NCBI GenBank assembly: GCA_963855995.1
Contig: OY979727.1
Location: forward strand, 10,532,946-10,596,945
DNA from: Muricea muricata
Taxonomy: Eukaryota; Cnidaria; Anthozoa; Malacalcyonacea; Plexauridae
Length of the DNA: 64,000 nucleotides
Reading direction: 5' to 3'
This document shows positions 42,501-44,496 of the stretch, piece after piece (within the stretch, counting starts at the first letter, position 1; the number at the start of each line of letters is the position of its first letter). Both the position numbers and the translations under genes were made by a program. A model generated the notes under the pieces. It ran no database searches, was not told where the DNA came from, and saw only the letters and a list, made by a program, of their open reading frames with translations.

Positions 42501-44496
42501 AGGTTAGTTGTAAATTCATAATATTAAGATTGCTATAGAGATTAAATTAATAAGATTAAATTTCAGATTATGATTGCTGCTGAGATTACAAAATCGGGTT
42601 AAAATTATTAGGATCAAGATAATATCAAGATCCGTATTAAGATTAAGCTCAGAAAAGATGAAGATCGGGGTTTAAGATTGGGATTAGAATTGAGATTAAA
42701 ATCAAAATTAGGCTTATTAAATCTGAGATTGTAATAGAGGTGCAGTACTAGTGCGACCGCTTGATGCTCAAAAAACATGAAAAATATTATTCAAGCTTTA
42801 AATTGCTGCTGTTTTTTCAGGCTTCACCCATGGTTTGTCAGGCTTCCTACTCAGTGTCTTAGGCGCAGTTGCCGGTGTCGCCGACCAACCCTTACAGGGA
42901 CTTTTTAGAGCAGAAAACGCCCGCGATGCAACAAGCGGTCTAATCACTGGTGTCGGAAAAGGCCTGATCGGTGTGGTTACAAAGCCCCTTGGCGGAGCGA
43001 TGGAGATGGTCTCTCAAACTGGCCAGGGTATACTGCAGGGAACTGGTCTGGGGGAGATGCCATCGAGATTGTGTGAAAGGGAAGACACATTGGGAAGCAG
43101 TTGTCATCTCAAGTATTTGTGGTAAGTCGATATGTTTATGCTACATATGCTATGACTAAGCGAGAGGTCCGTAAATCTGAAATATAAATCGCCAGTTTTA
43201 TCAACTTGATAACTTTACGAAATAGATCTTTCTCATAAGATGTCAAATGCGGATTCAAGATGTTACACGAAATTTGATTGGCTCGAGAAAAGTTCGAGCC
43301 AATCAAATATCACGTAACATTAATATTCCGCATTCGGTGTCATTATAACAAAGGTCTTTCTAATGTACATGCACTAGCAAACAGGGGTGATCCTGCGAAG
43401 TCGTTACCAAACTAACCAACAAACTTTGTTTATTCATGGAGGGTAACACTTGACTGCATTTATGAACTCAAAAACTTGTGGCCCTCACTTGAATTCCTTG
43501 ATGTTGGTTGTCGACAGAGGAAAAAGCAAAACCACTTCGTACAAAACCATTTCTCCAAAGTAATGCAACTCTGTGCGTAGTCTTAATAGTACTCCAATCT
43601 CGTGCTGCATATAATATTTATATTATCATTTTCACGAGTGTAAACTTGAAGTGGAACCCTCAAAGCAAAGGAGATATCAACTGAGATCAATCAACCACAG
43701 AGCGCGACCGTTCTAACCAATCTAAGCACTATAACTACACAGCAAAAAACGCACAACCTGTTCTGGCCTGATGAAAACAGCATTGAACAATGTTGTGCTG
43801 CCCACATTGTTCAAGGTTGTCAACAATATTGTTCAATATTGTTACACCTGATTGCAGGCTAATTCAGGCTCATCAACTTGTTCAGTATTGTTGACAACCT
43901 TGAACGATGTGAGCAGCACAATATTGTTCAATGCTGTTTTCATCAGGCCAGAACAGGTTGTGCGTTTTTTGCTGTGTATTACCAAAATTGGTTAGCGGTA
44001 TCTGCGCCTGTAACGTTAAACTGTGACACATTCTGCGTATCACCTCTGTATAAACTTCTTGCTCTTACTCAGGAAATTGCTCGAGTCCAAGTCATCTTCA
44101 GATCTATTTTGCGTGACTGTAAGCGTCGTGGTCAGCGGCAACTCGCATTTTGATGCCACGCTCGTCATGTCGTGTGACTCGTTGATGTTCCTCGATACGG
44201 ACGACGATACAGTGTTGTCAGCGTTCGTCCTGAAGCAGGTTGACATGCGCGAGGATCCGCAGCATCCACGAGCCATAATTGTTGAACACAGCGTCGCGGG
44301 AGCGGACACGATAAGTGAGGCGTCGAGTTTTGCAGAGCTCAGTCCATCCAACATTGGACCGTCACGTGATGTAACAAGCCGTGCCTCTCGGCAGTCTTTC
44401 TCGGAAAACGAAGCGGTACATTTGACATTATTCATGGACCCCGTGTATCTACGGCCTTTGCTAAGTAGGTTTAAATTGTTGAAGTCTGGTTATTAG
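11379..44496 (+). CDS. VPS13B: VPS13B (bridge-like lipid-transfer protein), 38 exons, 5' end outside window
   Basis: Joined exons encode about 3783 residues colinear with animal VPS13B (about 4000 residues in human). Family knowledge: a rod-like lipid-transfer protein with an N-terminal chorein domain, repeated groove modules, an adaptor-binding domain, an ATG2-like C-terminal region and a terminal PH-like domain; it acts at Golgi and endosome membranes. Seen here: the chorein-side block (HVPWTKL, KYVEDDIVLS) in the first exon, the motif DDLRTG near residue 2040, WRYPEPR near 2075, and the very conserved block SLDIIGSPATFLRSFGQGVA near 3450. All 37 junctions can be assigned AG/GT sites with compatible phase and no internal stop, so the gene looks intact. 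The true start codon and about 50 residues lie upstream of the window. One donor is ambiguous (17554 or 17581). Confidence 0.95.
12767..13133. repeat. 61-62 bp minisatellite, about six copies
   Basis: Intronic tandem repeat with units beginning near 12775, 12836, 12898, 12959, 13018 and 13079. Each unit reads roughly AATGTTTC, then GGTGGACAAAAC, then ATTGATAGGAAAC, with about 15-25 percent divergence by eye. It fills most of the intron between exons w1 and w2. Confidence 0.9.
13188..13566 (+). CDS. VPS13B: VPS13B exon w2
   Basis: Acceptor TATTCAG ends at 13187; donor AAAG/GTAAAT; phase 0 in, 1 out; residues 404-529. GSLFDLE and the block from RFGAMFFEYLYVMEIEN to IIVGPSTLEV match the human NSLFDYRS and RFGAFYMDYLYTMEN region in order. 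Confidence 0.94.
13625..13997 (-). repeat. tRNA-derived SINE-like element, minus strand
   Basis: Reading the minus strand from 13997, GATAGCTCAATTGATAGAGC (13965-13984) is a good Pol III A box of tRNA type, followed by the degenerate B-box-like GCGAATTTAAATGC. The other end carries a short tandem AATTC tail (13634-13655), typical of SINE 3' ends. No complete tRNA cloverleaf is present. Position: intron between exons w2 and w3. Confidence 0.45.
14069..14175 (+). repeat. dispersed repeat segment shared with 28735-28870
   Basis: The stretch with AAATCCCACTC, ACAGCGAAG, GTCAGATTAA and ATCTCTAAGGAT recurs in the same order at 28735-28870. It lies beside a SINE head here and beside an oppositely oriented one there. 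Confidence 0.55.
14304..14506 (+). CDS. VPS13B: VPS13B exon w3
   Basis: Acceptor TTTTCTCCAG ends at 14303; donor AAAG/GTGTTG; phase 1 in, 0 out; residues 530-597. SQRHLHVTVLDSSFIIFMAD matches the human block with HTSVTLLKCTCTISMAEF. It ends in an acidic, lysine-rich linker. Confidence 0.9.
14740..14835. repeat. small palindrome with GGTGAATATTCCC arms
   Basis: Inverted repeat: GGGAATATTCACC at 14780-14792 faces GGTGAATATTCCC near 14807-14819 with a short loop, and GATTATC near 14751 faces GATAA near 14821. Probably the core of a foldback MITE in the intron between w3 and w4. Confidence 0.55.
15013..15159. mobile_element. hAT-type MITE, old copy (TIR CAGTA.CGAAGCCAGCC)
   Basis: The left end CAGTACCGAAGCCAGCCC and the right end GAGCTGGCTTTTCCACTG are inverted, and GGTCATGC inside the left arm pairs with GCATGACC inside the right. 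It is a relative of the element at 53571-53721. Its flanks no longer show a matching 8-bp duplication, so it is older or rearranged. Confidence 0.75.
15254..15421 (+). CDS. VPS13B: VPS13B exon w4
   Basis: Acceptor TTGTTTCAG ends at 15253; donor AAG/GTGAGA; phase 0 to 0; residues 598-653. VERLDFQKTSPMFPAEMIKL corresponds to the human VDKINLEHSVPMYAEQLVHV stretch. Confidence 0.88.
15458..15695. repeat. 80-bp tandem repeat, three copies
   Basis: Units start with GAT.T.TCAAACGT at 15458, 15538 and 15618 and share GTGGTCCAGTGTG, ATTCTACAAT and GTGGTTTG. Intronic, diverged. Confidence 0.85.
15744..15862 (+). CDS. VPS13B: VPS13B exon w5
   Basis: Acceptor ATATTGTAG ends at 15743; donor TCGAG/GTTAGT; phase 0 in, 2 out; residues 654-692. 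It reads VFGFQIGVSKHDVDVEDP, matching human KIFGFQAGLTSLD. It contains no long ATG-initiated frame, so homology and phase are the support. Confidence 0.85.
15951..16310. mobile_element. foldback MITE, CTAAATTTTGATC family, full-length copy
   Basis: Near-palindrome of about 360 bp. The left arm has AATTCTCATGATAGACTAAA, then GATCCAGG, then TTTCATCACAGC; the right arm carries GCTGTGATGAAAG, then CCTGGATC, then TTTAGTCTATCATG. ATACAAAATTT and AAATTTTGTATA pair inside. Relatives lie at 38664-38828 and 55501-55817. No coding capacity. Confidence 0.88.
16353..16534 (+). CDS. VPS13B: VPS13B exon w6
   Basis: Acceptor GTTCCTAG ends at 16352; donor TTCAG/GTTTGA; phase 2 in, 1 out; residues 693-753. 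IEARFELASLSLNITKPQ followed by LLRDIHQSW matches human TEGIFELPNLTIQATRAQ and LQAIYQSW. Confidence 0.92.
16610..16975 (+). repeat. about 110-bp tandem repeat, three diverged units
   Basis: Units share TTCTAAAATGTTCTTCC, GATCATCTCTTATTGATCCA, GTGTTACTA and AAACCTAAACTAAACTAAC. The same family is present in reverse orientation at 27835-28440. Confidence 0.85.
17033..17167 (+). CDS. VPS13B: VPS13B exon w7
   Basis: Acceptor GTTTCCAG ends at 17032; donor TTTAA/GTAAGT; phase 1 to 1; residues 754-798. PVLIEAFIQDIKVQL matches human VIEALINEIFLSIGV. Confidence 0.88.
17399..17581 (+). CDS. VPS13B: VPS13B exon w8 (donor ambiguous)
   Basis: Acceptor TTGTCCAG ends at 17398; phase 1 in, 1 out; residues 799-859. 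ESTPVLYGPLITADIY and LEPWLAFTVKIPL match the human LIPLLQGPSDTKDLH and LMAFTIQVPQ blocks. Two in-phase donors are possible: G/GTACGA after 17581 (better sequence) or G/GTCAGG after 17554 (which makes the spacing to the next block equal to human). They differ by nine residues. Confidence 0.82.
17695..17904 (+). CDS. VPS13B: VPS13B exon w9
   Basis: Acceptor CTTCCACAG ends at 17694; donor CAGAG/GTATGA; phase 1 to 1; residues 860-929. GGAILLKCNGTVTNLDPVLF plus TWLAYYPR matches human SGAVLLCSIQGLAVNIDPIL plus YTWLIYQP closely. Confidence 0.93.
17981..18345. mobile_element. foldback MITE, GGCGCCATGTTCCTAGCC family, with internal duplication
   Basis: Ends are inverted: the left has ACTATAAAGAGGTGC and ACTTCAGTTAA, the right TTGACTGAAGTTGCACCTCT and TGTAGTCT. 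The inner arm GGGCGCCATGTTCCTAGCCA occurs at about 18049 and again at about 18144, and inverted at about 18244. The left half was therefore duplicated inside this copy. A simpler relative is at 54533-54812. Intron between w9 and w10. Confidence 0.88.
18346..19017. other. VPS13B: intron sequence, nothing recognised
   Basis: Remainder of the intron between w9 and w10, after the MITE. I see no conserved block, tandem repeat or long inverted repeat here. Confidence 0.5.
19018..19172 (+). CDS. VPS13B: VPS13B exon w10
   Basis: Acceptor ATTCTAG ends at 19017; donor TTCAG/GTATAA; phase 1 in, 0 out; residues 930-981. The first half is a basic linker (HPHKKQKKLRYSQQRKR); the second half, FDGWVWERLPLLASVVIQ, corresponds to human EFIGIVWNAVKHLTLQLEVQ. 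Confidence 0.85.
19225..19371. repeat. long near-perfect hairpin in intron w10/w11
   Basis: CTTATTGACTGAGACC at the left matches GGTCTCAGTCAATAAG at the right, and AACAGTATGTTTTGTGGACC pairs with its complement ending near 19345; the loop lies around GGCGAAGCC. Stem about 65 bp, so the pre-mRNA could form long double-stranded RNA. Confidence 0.85.
19368..19626. mobile_element. MITE with TIR TTATATACTGA.TGTCAAA
   Basis: TTATATACTGAGTGTCAAA near 19374 faces TTTGACATTCAGTATATAA near 19604. About 255 bp, no coding capacity, abutting the hairpin at 19225-19371. Confidence 0.65.
19678..19729 (+). CDS. VPS13B: VPS13B exon w11 (52-nt small exon)
   Basis: Acceptor TTTTAAG ends at 19677; donor TACG/GTAGGT; phase 0 in, 1 out; residues 982-998. 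It reads VDWESVVFFAPSAHLAY, matching human VQSCCVFIPNDSLPSP. Too short for frame-based detection; supported by phase on both sides and homology. Confidence 0.85.
19810..20255 (+). CDS. VPS13B: VPS13B exon w12
   Basis: Acceptor TTATATAG ends at 19809; donor AGCAG/GTAAGT; phase 1 in, 0 out; residues 999-1147. SGLVLSLPLLKIRSSGHQ, ETLPWTLTADHASVFTVW and LHTDFNPLKINCSKKQ match human VLCLPQIKIISAGHK, DAFPWTISLHHFSIYTLL and VDLESLEIKCSNPQ. Confidence 0.94.
20290..20375. repeat. fragment of the CTAAATTTTGA MITE family
   Basis: TACAGGCTAAATTTTGACCT and the following bases resemble one arm of the foldback family at 15951-16310; the partner arm is missing. Confidence 0.4.
20500..20595 (+). repeat. possible tRNA-like (SINE) B-box fragment
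   Basis: GGGGTTAGAATCCCTGC resembles a Pol III B box of tRNA type. The matching A box is weak, so this may be a SINE remnant or chance. Confidence 0.25.
20959..21210 (+). CDS. VPS13B: VPS13B exon w13
   Basis: Acceptor TAAACCAG ends at 20958; donor CAAAG/GTTTGT; phase 0 to 0; residues 1148-1231. It begins VDLLFQLYSNAVQ, like human VQLFYELTDIMNK, and continues into a serine, threonine and proline-rich low-complexity linker with an acidic patch (DVIDDESMSSES), as in the human protein at the same place. Confidence 0.9.
21535..21740 (+). CDS. VPS13B: VPS13B exon w14
   Basis: Acceptor TTTTCCCAG ends at 21534; donor CTTGG/GTAAGA; phase 0 in, 2 out; residues 1232-1299. HVSLWVQWTLPKLSFNIF and TELEDWSASFD match human RVSLWMQWVLPKITIKLF and SELEDLSASID. 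Confidence 0.95.
21741..22243. other. VPS13B: intron sequence, nothing recognised
   Basis: Intron between w14 and w15. AT-rich, with no clear repeat or conserved block by eye. Confidence 0.5.
22244..23057 (+). CDS. VPS13B: VPS13B exon w15
   Basis: Acceptor AACGACAG ends at 22243; donor GGTGG/GTATCC; phase 2 in, 0 out; residues 1300-1571. Blocks in order: GFLYVEYTAS (human GFLSLTYTKA), DVHVTIQPFDFILWCPLL (human SAQAFDIVLYFPLL), NLKLRGFRIIVPS, and ALEWNTYSGW (human ALEWNMASS). The donor is inferred from phase with exon w16; GG/GTGGGT three bases earlier, with an alternative acceptor after 23788, would also work. Confidence 0.9.
23353..23368. repeat. poly-G run (16 G)
   Basis: Uninterrupted G tract in the intron between w15 and w16; prone to length error in sequencing and potentially able to form G-quadruplex. 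Confidence 0.9.
23400..23500. repeat. dispersed AACAAGTT-rich repeat, copy 1
   Basis: Contains GCAAGTTGTCAA, TTGCCAACAAGTTTGTTAA and CAGGCTTGCAACAAGTTG. Similar sequence recurs at 29790-29995, 36838-37035, 39270-39445, 40680-40935 and around 55430-55945. Confidence 0.6.
23793..23972 (+). CDS. VPS13B: VPS13B exon w16
   Basis: Acceptor TTTAGTCAG ends at 23792; donor GTCAG/GTAATT; phase 0 to 0; residues 1572-1631. SALVIPMASDLDIKGVIAPP and FGLSLEVNLTTDVECFFSKS match human AILTPVLTDFSVRITGAPA and CGHSLEVNITTNLDFFLSVA. Confidence 0.93.
24409..24853 (+). CDS. VPS13B: VPS13B exon w17
   Basis: Acceptor TGTTTTAG ends at 24408; donor TTCAG/GTGAGT; phase 0 in, 1 out; residues 1632-1779. It starts VLLIQTILKDNI (human VQLLHQLIVANM), carries LDSGIGSECS (human QDSGIGSDSV), then LLTAGGVSVFVYEH, and ends with VSLVQPSFNCTRR (human VSQPSLLLSCHHR). 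Confidence 0.93.
24854..25330. other. VPS13B: C-rich intron, nothing coding recognised
   Basis: Intron between w17 and w18. The region 24890-25270 is pyrimidine-rich on this strand, with many CTCACC and CCCTA-like words; low-complexity rather than a defined repeat. Confidence 0.5.
25331..25468 (+). CDS. VPS13B: VPS13B exon w18
   Basis: Acceptor TCGTTTAG ends at 25330; donor CCCAG/GTAATA; phase 1 to 1; residues 1780-1825. YDVIWFRTGDGSPDK and LSPSFANFTCKLYQ align with human LDYCTVWLQTVPGEIDS and IPPSFITLQIKDF. Confidence 0.85.
25904..26197 (+). CDS. VPS13B: VPS13B exon w19
   Basis: Acceptor CTTCCAG ends at 25903; donor AGAAG/GTATGT; phase 1 to 1; residues 1826-1923. ADLKLDFGRPIWIDIDLGLL and ERLKNF match human ADVNLDISKPLKANLSFTKL and NLFLKKI; SVAVSTDYVAITATAGHV follows the human block KISVQTTQIVISMETV. 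Confidence 0.88.
26294..26506. mobile_element. MITE with TIR GGGGCCA.TTGTTCAA
   Basis: GGGGCCATTTGTTCAAGAAC near 26295 faces TTTGAACAACTGGCTCC near 26484-26500. The internal block GGGTAAAATGTTTACCCAGG resembles 33089-33120 in a later intron. Confidence 0.65.
26811..26967 (+). CDS. VPS13B: VPS13B exon w20
   Basis: Acceptor ACTTTGTAG ends at 26810; donor TTG/GTAAGT; phase 1 in, 2 out; residues 1924-1975. HLCALSMSAGIDDKFRSFLL corresponds to human FLLSINDFLLKTSLKERSRIL. Confidence 0.86.
26981..27172. mobile_element. 192-bp foldback element starting 13 bp after the w20 donor
   Basis: TCAAAGTATAATTTTGTGGA at the left faces TCCACAAAATTATGCTTTGA at the right. CGATCCGTAAGCTC faces GAGCTTACGGATCG, and ATCAGTGCTAA faces TTAGCACTGAT. 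Arms of about 95 bp with a tiny loop make it almost entirely self-complementary. Confidence 0.9.
27395..27465. repeat. short hairpin TTGTGATATGCGAA
   Basis: TTGTGATATGCGAA near 27399 faces TTCGCATATCACAA near 27450; ATCAAG faces CTTGAT inside. Intron between w20 and w21. Confidence 0.7.
27524..27762 (+). CDS. VPS13B: VPS13B exon w21
   Basis: Acceptor CGTTTCAG ends at 27523; donor AGCAG/GTAACC; phase 2 in, 1 out; residues 1976-2055. LDSGLLQVNFGQEHLRC and SEDDLRTGPFKYV match human LRGGLLQVFWGQEHLNC and SSDDLRTGLFQYV, among the best-conserved stretches. Confidence 0.96.
27835..28440 (-). repeat. about 113-bp tandem repeat, five units, inverted relative to 16610-16975
   Basis: Units recur near 27852, 27961, 28079, 28191 and 28304 and share TTAGTTTAGTTTAGGTTTCC, AATAAGAGATGA and AGGAAGAAC. 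The reverse complement matches the units at 16610-16975, so one family sits in two introns in opposite orientation. Confidence 0.87.
28455..28624 (+). CDS. VPS13B: VPS13B exon w22
   Basis: Acceptor CTATTCTAG ends at 28454; donor GAATC/GTAAGT; phase 1 in, 0 out; residues 2056-2112. MTWRYPEPRALCSVYVIPVP followed by FTT matches human MLWRYPEPRVLTLVRITPVP followed by FNT. Confidence 0.95.
28735..28998. repeat. SINE-related repeat with inverted head
   Basis: 28735-28870 matches 14069-14175 in the same orientation. 28871-28994 contains the tRNA-like head AGTTGGCTCGATAACTCGAT on the + strand, whereas its relative at 13950-14000 is on the minus strand. One copy is therefore internally inverted relative to the other. 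Confidence 0.55.
28999..29408. other. VPS13B: intron sequence, nothing recognised
   Basis: Rest of the intron between w22 and w23; T-rich, no clear structure. Confidence 0.5.
29409..29608 (+). CDS. VPS13B: VPS13B exon w23
   Basis: Acceptor TCATTTAG ends at 29408; donor TCTAG/GTATAG; phase 0 in, 2 out; residues 2113-2178. CILRYWDNIQKCYLEHSTFD and AAEWQVVANI align with human CSLEYWDELQKVFVAFREFN and SDLWRIVLNS. Confidence 0.9.
29790..29995. repeat. dispersed AACAAGTT-rich repeat, copy 2
   Basis: Contains TTACAAGTTGTTAACGGCTT, GTTGCAAACTTGTT, TAACAACTTGAAAC and GACAACGGCTTGTTAT. Same family as 23400-23500. Confidence 0.6.
30289..30476 (+). CDS. VPS13B: VPS13B exon w24
   Basis: Acceptor ATTTGTAG ends at 30288; donor GAATG/GTAAGA; phase 2 in, 1 out; residues 2179-2241. 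SATSLAACMKVDSMFSSNLV matches human TPTALAACTRVDSCFTPWFV. An open frame runs further upstream, but only this acceptor keeps the phase and the homology. Confidence 0.92.
30520..30872. repeat. pentanucleotide microsatellite (CCATA/CCACA)n
   Basis: About 350 bp of imperfect 5-bp repeats, ending in CCACTCCACTCCACTC. It begins about 45 bp after the w24 donor. Open frames across it are low-complexity artefacts. Confidence 0.95.
30943..31184 (+). CDS. VPS13B: VPS13B exon w25
   Basis: Acceptor CATTTTAG ends at 30942; donor ACACAG/GTTTGT; phase 1 in, 0 out; residues 2242-2322. QEFFRVMVENSTIIMKSW and DYRELRWKSLLSPVDL align with human ELEYMIVSFREPHMYLRQW and ECRNVTMQSVVKPFSI. Confidence 0.9.
31387..31498. 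repeat. diverged palindrome
   Basis: CAGGATTACTCGGTG faces CACCACAGTGTAATATCCTG, and TTTTATCTT faces AAGATAAAA. Possibly an old MITE in the intron between w25 and w26. Confidence 0.45.
31530..31724 (+). CDS. VPS13B: VPS13B exon w26
   Basis: Acceptor AATCATTAG ends at 31529; donor GGCAG/GTAATG; phase 0 to 0; residues 2323-2387. IHTLSAGLLAWQ and DPVFSHFIICNNTNHAVRFG match human VHSLNTAIQAWQ and ELVFSHFVICNDTQETLRFG. Confidence 0.95.
31725..32641. other. VPS13B: AT-rich intron, nothing recognised
   Basis: Intron between w26 and w27. I see no inverted repeat or tandem array; open frames here are short and unlike any known protein. Confidence 0.5.
32642..32875 (+). CDS. VPS13B: VPS13B exon w27
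   Basis: Acceptor CACACCTAG ends at 32641; donor GCGAG/GTTGGT; phase 0 to 0; residues 2388-2465. YSWTTLNDLCHQKLHLSLDG, WCEPFGIDSPGVLNRAIQYS and TATLIIEIKKKSGLQRE match human YSWRSHKSPQLLHICIEG, WSEPFSVDHAGTFIRTIQY and TASLIIKVQQLNGVQKQ. Confidence 0.95.
33175..34010 (+). repeat. decayed relict of the 365-bp satellite
   Basis: About three irregular units keep the satellite motif order: ATGATCAAATCACTCAT (satellite ATGACCAAATGACGCAT), GATGAAAAAACTTTGTTTAG, GCTGTTTCATATTTTGCCTG (satellite TATGTTTCAGCTTGCCCATG), GATTTTACCTATATGGC, and TGCATCGAAATCATGTAAAA (satellite TGCATCGAAATCAGTTGAAT). Similar blocks sit near 33522 and 33843 and near 33276, 33489 and 33667. Same orientation as the main array; lies in the intron between w27 and w28. 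Confidence 0.85.
34163..34270 (+). CDS. VPS13B: VPS13B exon w28
   Basis: Acceptor GTTTGACAG ends at 34162; donor CTTCAG/GTATAG; phase 0 to 0; residues 2466-2501. It reads VVIHSSHVVRNYTIHDIEVQ, then LLQNP, aligned with human IIICGRQIICSYLSQSIELK. Only 36 residues; supported by phase and position. Confidence 0.86.
34271..34836. other. VPS13B: intron with GTT-rich tract
   Basis: Holds a short imperfect GTT trinucleotide run at about 34463-34500; otherwise nothing recognised. Confidence 0.5.
34837..35004 (+). CDS. VPS13B: VPS13B exon w29
   Basis: Acceptor TTTTTTAAG ends at 34836; donor GTCCAG/GTGCGG; phase 0 to 0; residues 2502-2557. It reads VLHNIIVHSQSSSPSYVISH, then GETTWSGTLPMED. Less conserved than its neighbours, but phase and splice sites fit. 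Confidence 0.8.
35050..35210. repeat. AT-only low-complexity tract
   Basis: Run of TAATTATAAT-like words with many self-complementary pieces, in the intron between w29 and w30. Confidence 0.8.
35535..35615 (+). CDS. VPS13B: VPS13B exon w30 (81 nt)
   Basis: Acceptor CTATTACAG ends at 35534; donor TTGAG/GTAGGT; phase 0 to 0; residues 2558-2584. KEFKNFYIWYNAVCVDSL aligns with human SSNSSIIYVWCTVLTLEP. Confidence 0.85.
36015..36141. mobile_element. 127-bp foldback element just upstream of exon w31
   Basis: TATAATCGTGCAAAATACCT and CAAAAACTTACC face GGTAAGTTTTTG and AGGTATTTTGCACGATTATA; the loop holds GAATCTTCAGATGGTA twice. It ends about 25 bp before the w31 acceptor, so it occupies the branch-point region. 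Confidence 0.88.
36167..36483 (+). CDS. VPS13B: VPS13B exon w31 (start of adaptor-binding region)
   Basis: Acceptor AATTTTTAG ends at 36166; donor AAAAC/GTAAGA; phase 0 in, 2 out; residues 2585-2689. ISFSPLFIVKNYLSQTIQL matches human IVFSPLFIMRSHLPDPIII; NTTLHELTDKV and AQWPYSSS match STSLIKQIATKV and PIWPYNKK. The reading frame has no long ATG-initiated run, so homology is the guide. The VPS13 adaptor-binding (SHR-BD-like) region is expected from about here. Confidence 0.93.
36627..36829. mobile_element. hAT-type MITE with 8-bp target duplication
   Basis: Terminal inverted repeats CAGTGGCGGATCTAGCGTAA (left) and the complement ending TGGATCCGCCACTG (right); AAGTCAAAATAAATT continues the arm. 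Flanks are GGTACAAA before and GGTGCAAA after, an 8-bp duplication with one change, diagnostic of hAT insertion. No transposase inside (203 bp). Confidence 0.93.
36838..37035. repeat. dispersed AACAAGTT-rich repeat, copy 3
   Basis: Contains CAACTTGTCATGAAACAAG, TTTCGACAGACTTGTCGACA and GTAACAAGCCTGTTGCAAG. It starts at the target duplication of the hAT MITE, which may have inserted into it. Confidence 0.6.
37223..37311 (+). CDS. VPS13B: VPS13B exon w32 (89 nt)
   Basis: Acceptor ATGTTTAG ends at 37222; donor GAAAG/GTAACA; phase 2 in, 1 out; residues 2690-2719. SADPYMKPVESSLVRHVQSS plus QDDSQQLEKG, a polar linker with no strong homology; accepted because phase fits both neighbours and both splice sites are good. 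Confidence 0.75.
37321..37757. mobile_element. 437-bp MITE with CCGCGG-rich terminal repeats
   Basis: The left end GGCCATTTATACGAGCGAAA and the right end TTTCGCTCGTATAAATGGCT are inverted. Both arms also carry AAGCCGCGGCTTAAATAG-like units. Unusually GC-rich palindromic words for this locus. The short open frames inside are not recognisable. Confidence 0.88.
37866..38000 (+). repeat. dispersed repeat shared with 53402-53540
   Basis: ACAGCTCGCATGTTTCAGCC, GTTATTTCAAAAGCTCTTT and GATTACCCT recur in the same order and orientation at 53402-53540. AAGATGGCG precedes it here. Confidence 0.7.
38100..38305 (+). CDS. VPS13B: VPS13B exon w33
   Basis: Acceptor TTTTCTAG ends at 38099; donor TGAAG/GTTCGT; phase 1 in, 0 out; residues 2720-2788. 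LRSILLEVKPWALFENKS and GQVISPTKLK match human VRTLLIELLPWALLINES and GKIIIPPNF. Confidence 0.92.
38664..38828. mobile_element. foldback MITE, CTAAATTTTGA family, short copy
   Basis: CAATTCTCATTATAGACTAA and TTAGTCTATAATGAGAATTG bound a 165-bp palindrome; AACATTTCCCAGCCAAACTT and TGTGATGAAAG are shared with the longer copies. Probably a deletion derivative. Confidence 0.87.
38933..39241 (+). CDS. VPS13B: VPS13B exon w34
   Basis: Acceptor ATCTTTCAG ends at 38932; donor CTAAG/GTACTG; phase 0 to 0; residues 2789-2891. FRVGVIPKWLDEIRWSVSIS, KLCSLLLTSHIAKGIRIVTL and RIVYTTVPRPLFVQP align with human FQIGIYWAN, KLCQFCISSMVQQGIQIIQI and TTIINNTPYQIFYKP. Confidence 0.92.
39270..39445. repeat. dispersed AACAAGTT-rich repeat, copy 4
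   Basis: CCCTTGCAACATGTTGCAAC, AACAAACTTGTC, CAGGCTTGTTGCAAATTGTC and TTACAAGCTGTTGTGGCAAG. Begins within 50 bp of the w34 donor. Confidence 0.6.
39643..40497 (+). CDS. VPS13B: VPS13B exon w35
   Basis: Acceptor TTCTTTTAG ends at 39642; donor TCAAG/GTGGGT; phase 0 to 0; residues 2892-3176. PQGIPFWDISPGTS, WSRPLRIQDGIVRQCLSL, PLPVVVITLIENSLTKVVIT and GWSEAIDVNSVGKTAYNLPG match human LPCWDLMPDIS, WSLPAIVRPEFPRQSVAV, the ILTYQEHLGVTYLTLSED region and EWSDAIDINSQGTQVVFLTG in order. This is the end of the adaptor-binding region by family comparison. Confidence 0.94.
40680..40935. repeat. dispersed AACAAGTT-rich repeat, copy 5
   Basis: CAAGTTGTTGCAACAAATTT, ACAAGCTGTCGACAACTTGT and CAACAGATTTGTATCAG; same family as in four other introns. 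Confidence 0.6.
41404..42502 (+). CDS. VPS13B: VPS13B exon w36 (ATG2-like C-terminal region)
   Basis: Acceptor TTCCTCAG ends at 41403; donor CTCAG/GTTAGT; phase 0 in, 1 out; residues 3177-3542. LAEIQIDNQMSDDFYHFPVV, LEPLSVFVEDTLLYRL, SVKLFVSANHTPLFFSRFE, AGWVVGSLDIIGSPATFL-like context and VADFFYLPYDGLTRGPTAFV match human with very high identity. Family knowledge: this is the amphipathic, ATG2-C-like region near the C-terminus. Confidence 0.97.
42510..42750. repeat. GATTA-rich low-complexity intron
   Basis: Purine-rich sequence of imperfect AGATTA and AAGATT words filling most of the intron between w36 and w37. Confidence 0.75.
42821..43121 (+). CDS. VPS13B: VPS13B exon w37
   Basis: Acceptor TTTTTTCAG ends at 42820; donor TTGTG/GTAAGT; phase 1 in, 2 out; residues 3543-3642. 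LSVLGAVAGVADQPLQ and GLITGVGKGLIGVVTKPLGG followed by SQTGQGILQGTGLGEMP match human LGAIAGIVDQPMQ, GVISGVGKGIMGVFTKPIGG and SQTGYGILHGAGLSQLP. The glycine-rich, small-residue pattern is typical of this region. Confidence 0.97.
43218..43368. repeat. hairpin with GATTGGCTCGA arms
   Basis: TTTGATTGGCTCGA faces TCGAGCCAATCAAA around an AGAAAAGT loop, and TGTCAAATGCGGA faces CCGCATTCGGTGTCA. A more diverged relative is near 54025-54115. Confidence 0.8.
43737..43978. mobile_element. 240-bp palindromic MITE, TA target site
   Basis: CACAGCAAAAAACGCACAAC and GTTGTGCGTTTTTTGCTGTG form the ends, each flanked by TA. CTGTTCTGGCCTGATGAAAA and GAACAATGTTGTGCTG are repeated in inverse. TA duplication suggests a Tc1/mariner-type source; no transposase inside. 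Confidence 0.88.
44073..44496 (+). CDS. VPS13B: VPS13B terminal exon w38 (PH-like domain, stop)
   Basis: Acceptor CTTACTCAG ends at 44072; phase 2 in; stop TAG at 44494-44496; residues 3643-3783. It completes KYLW-KLLE (human KYVWKMLQ), then a beta-rich stretch (DATLVMSCDSLMFLDTDDD, human EGCLLLTSEVLFVVSVSED) and ends FMDPVYLRPLLSRFKLLK (human VDPHFAQVFLSKFTMVK). The C-terminus sits within a few residues of the human one. Confidence 0.94.
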
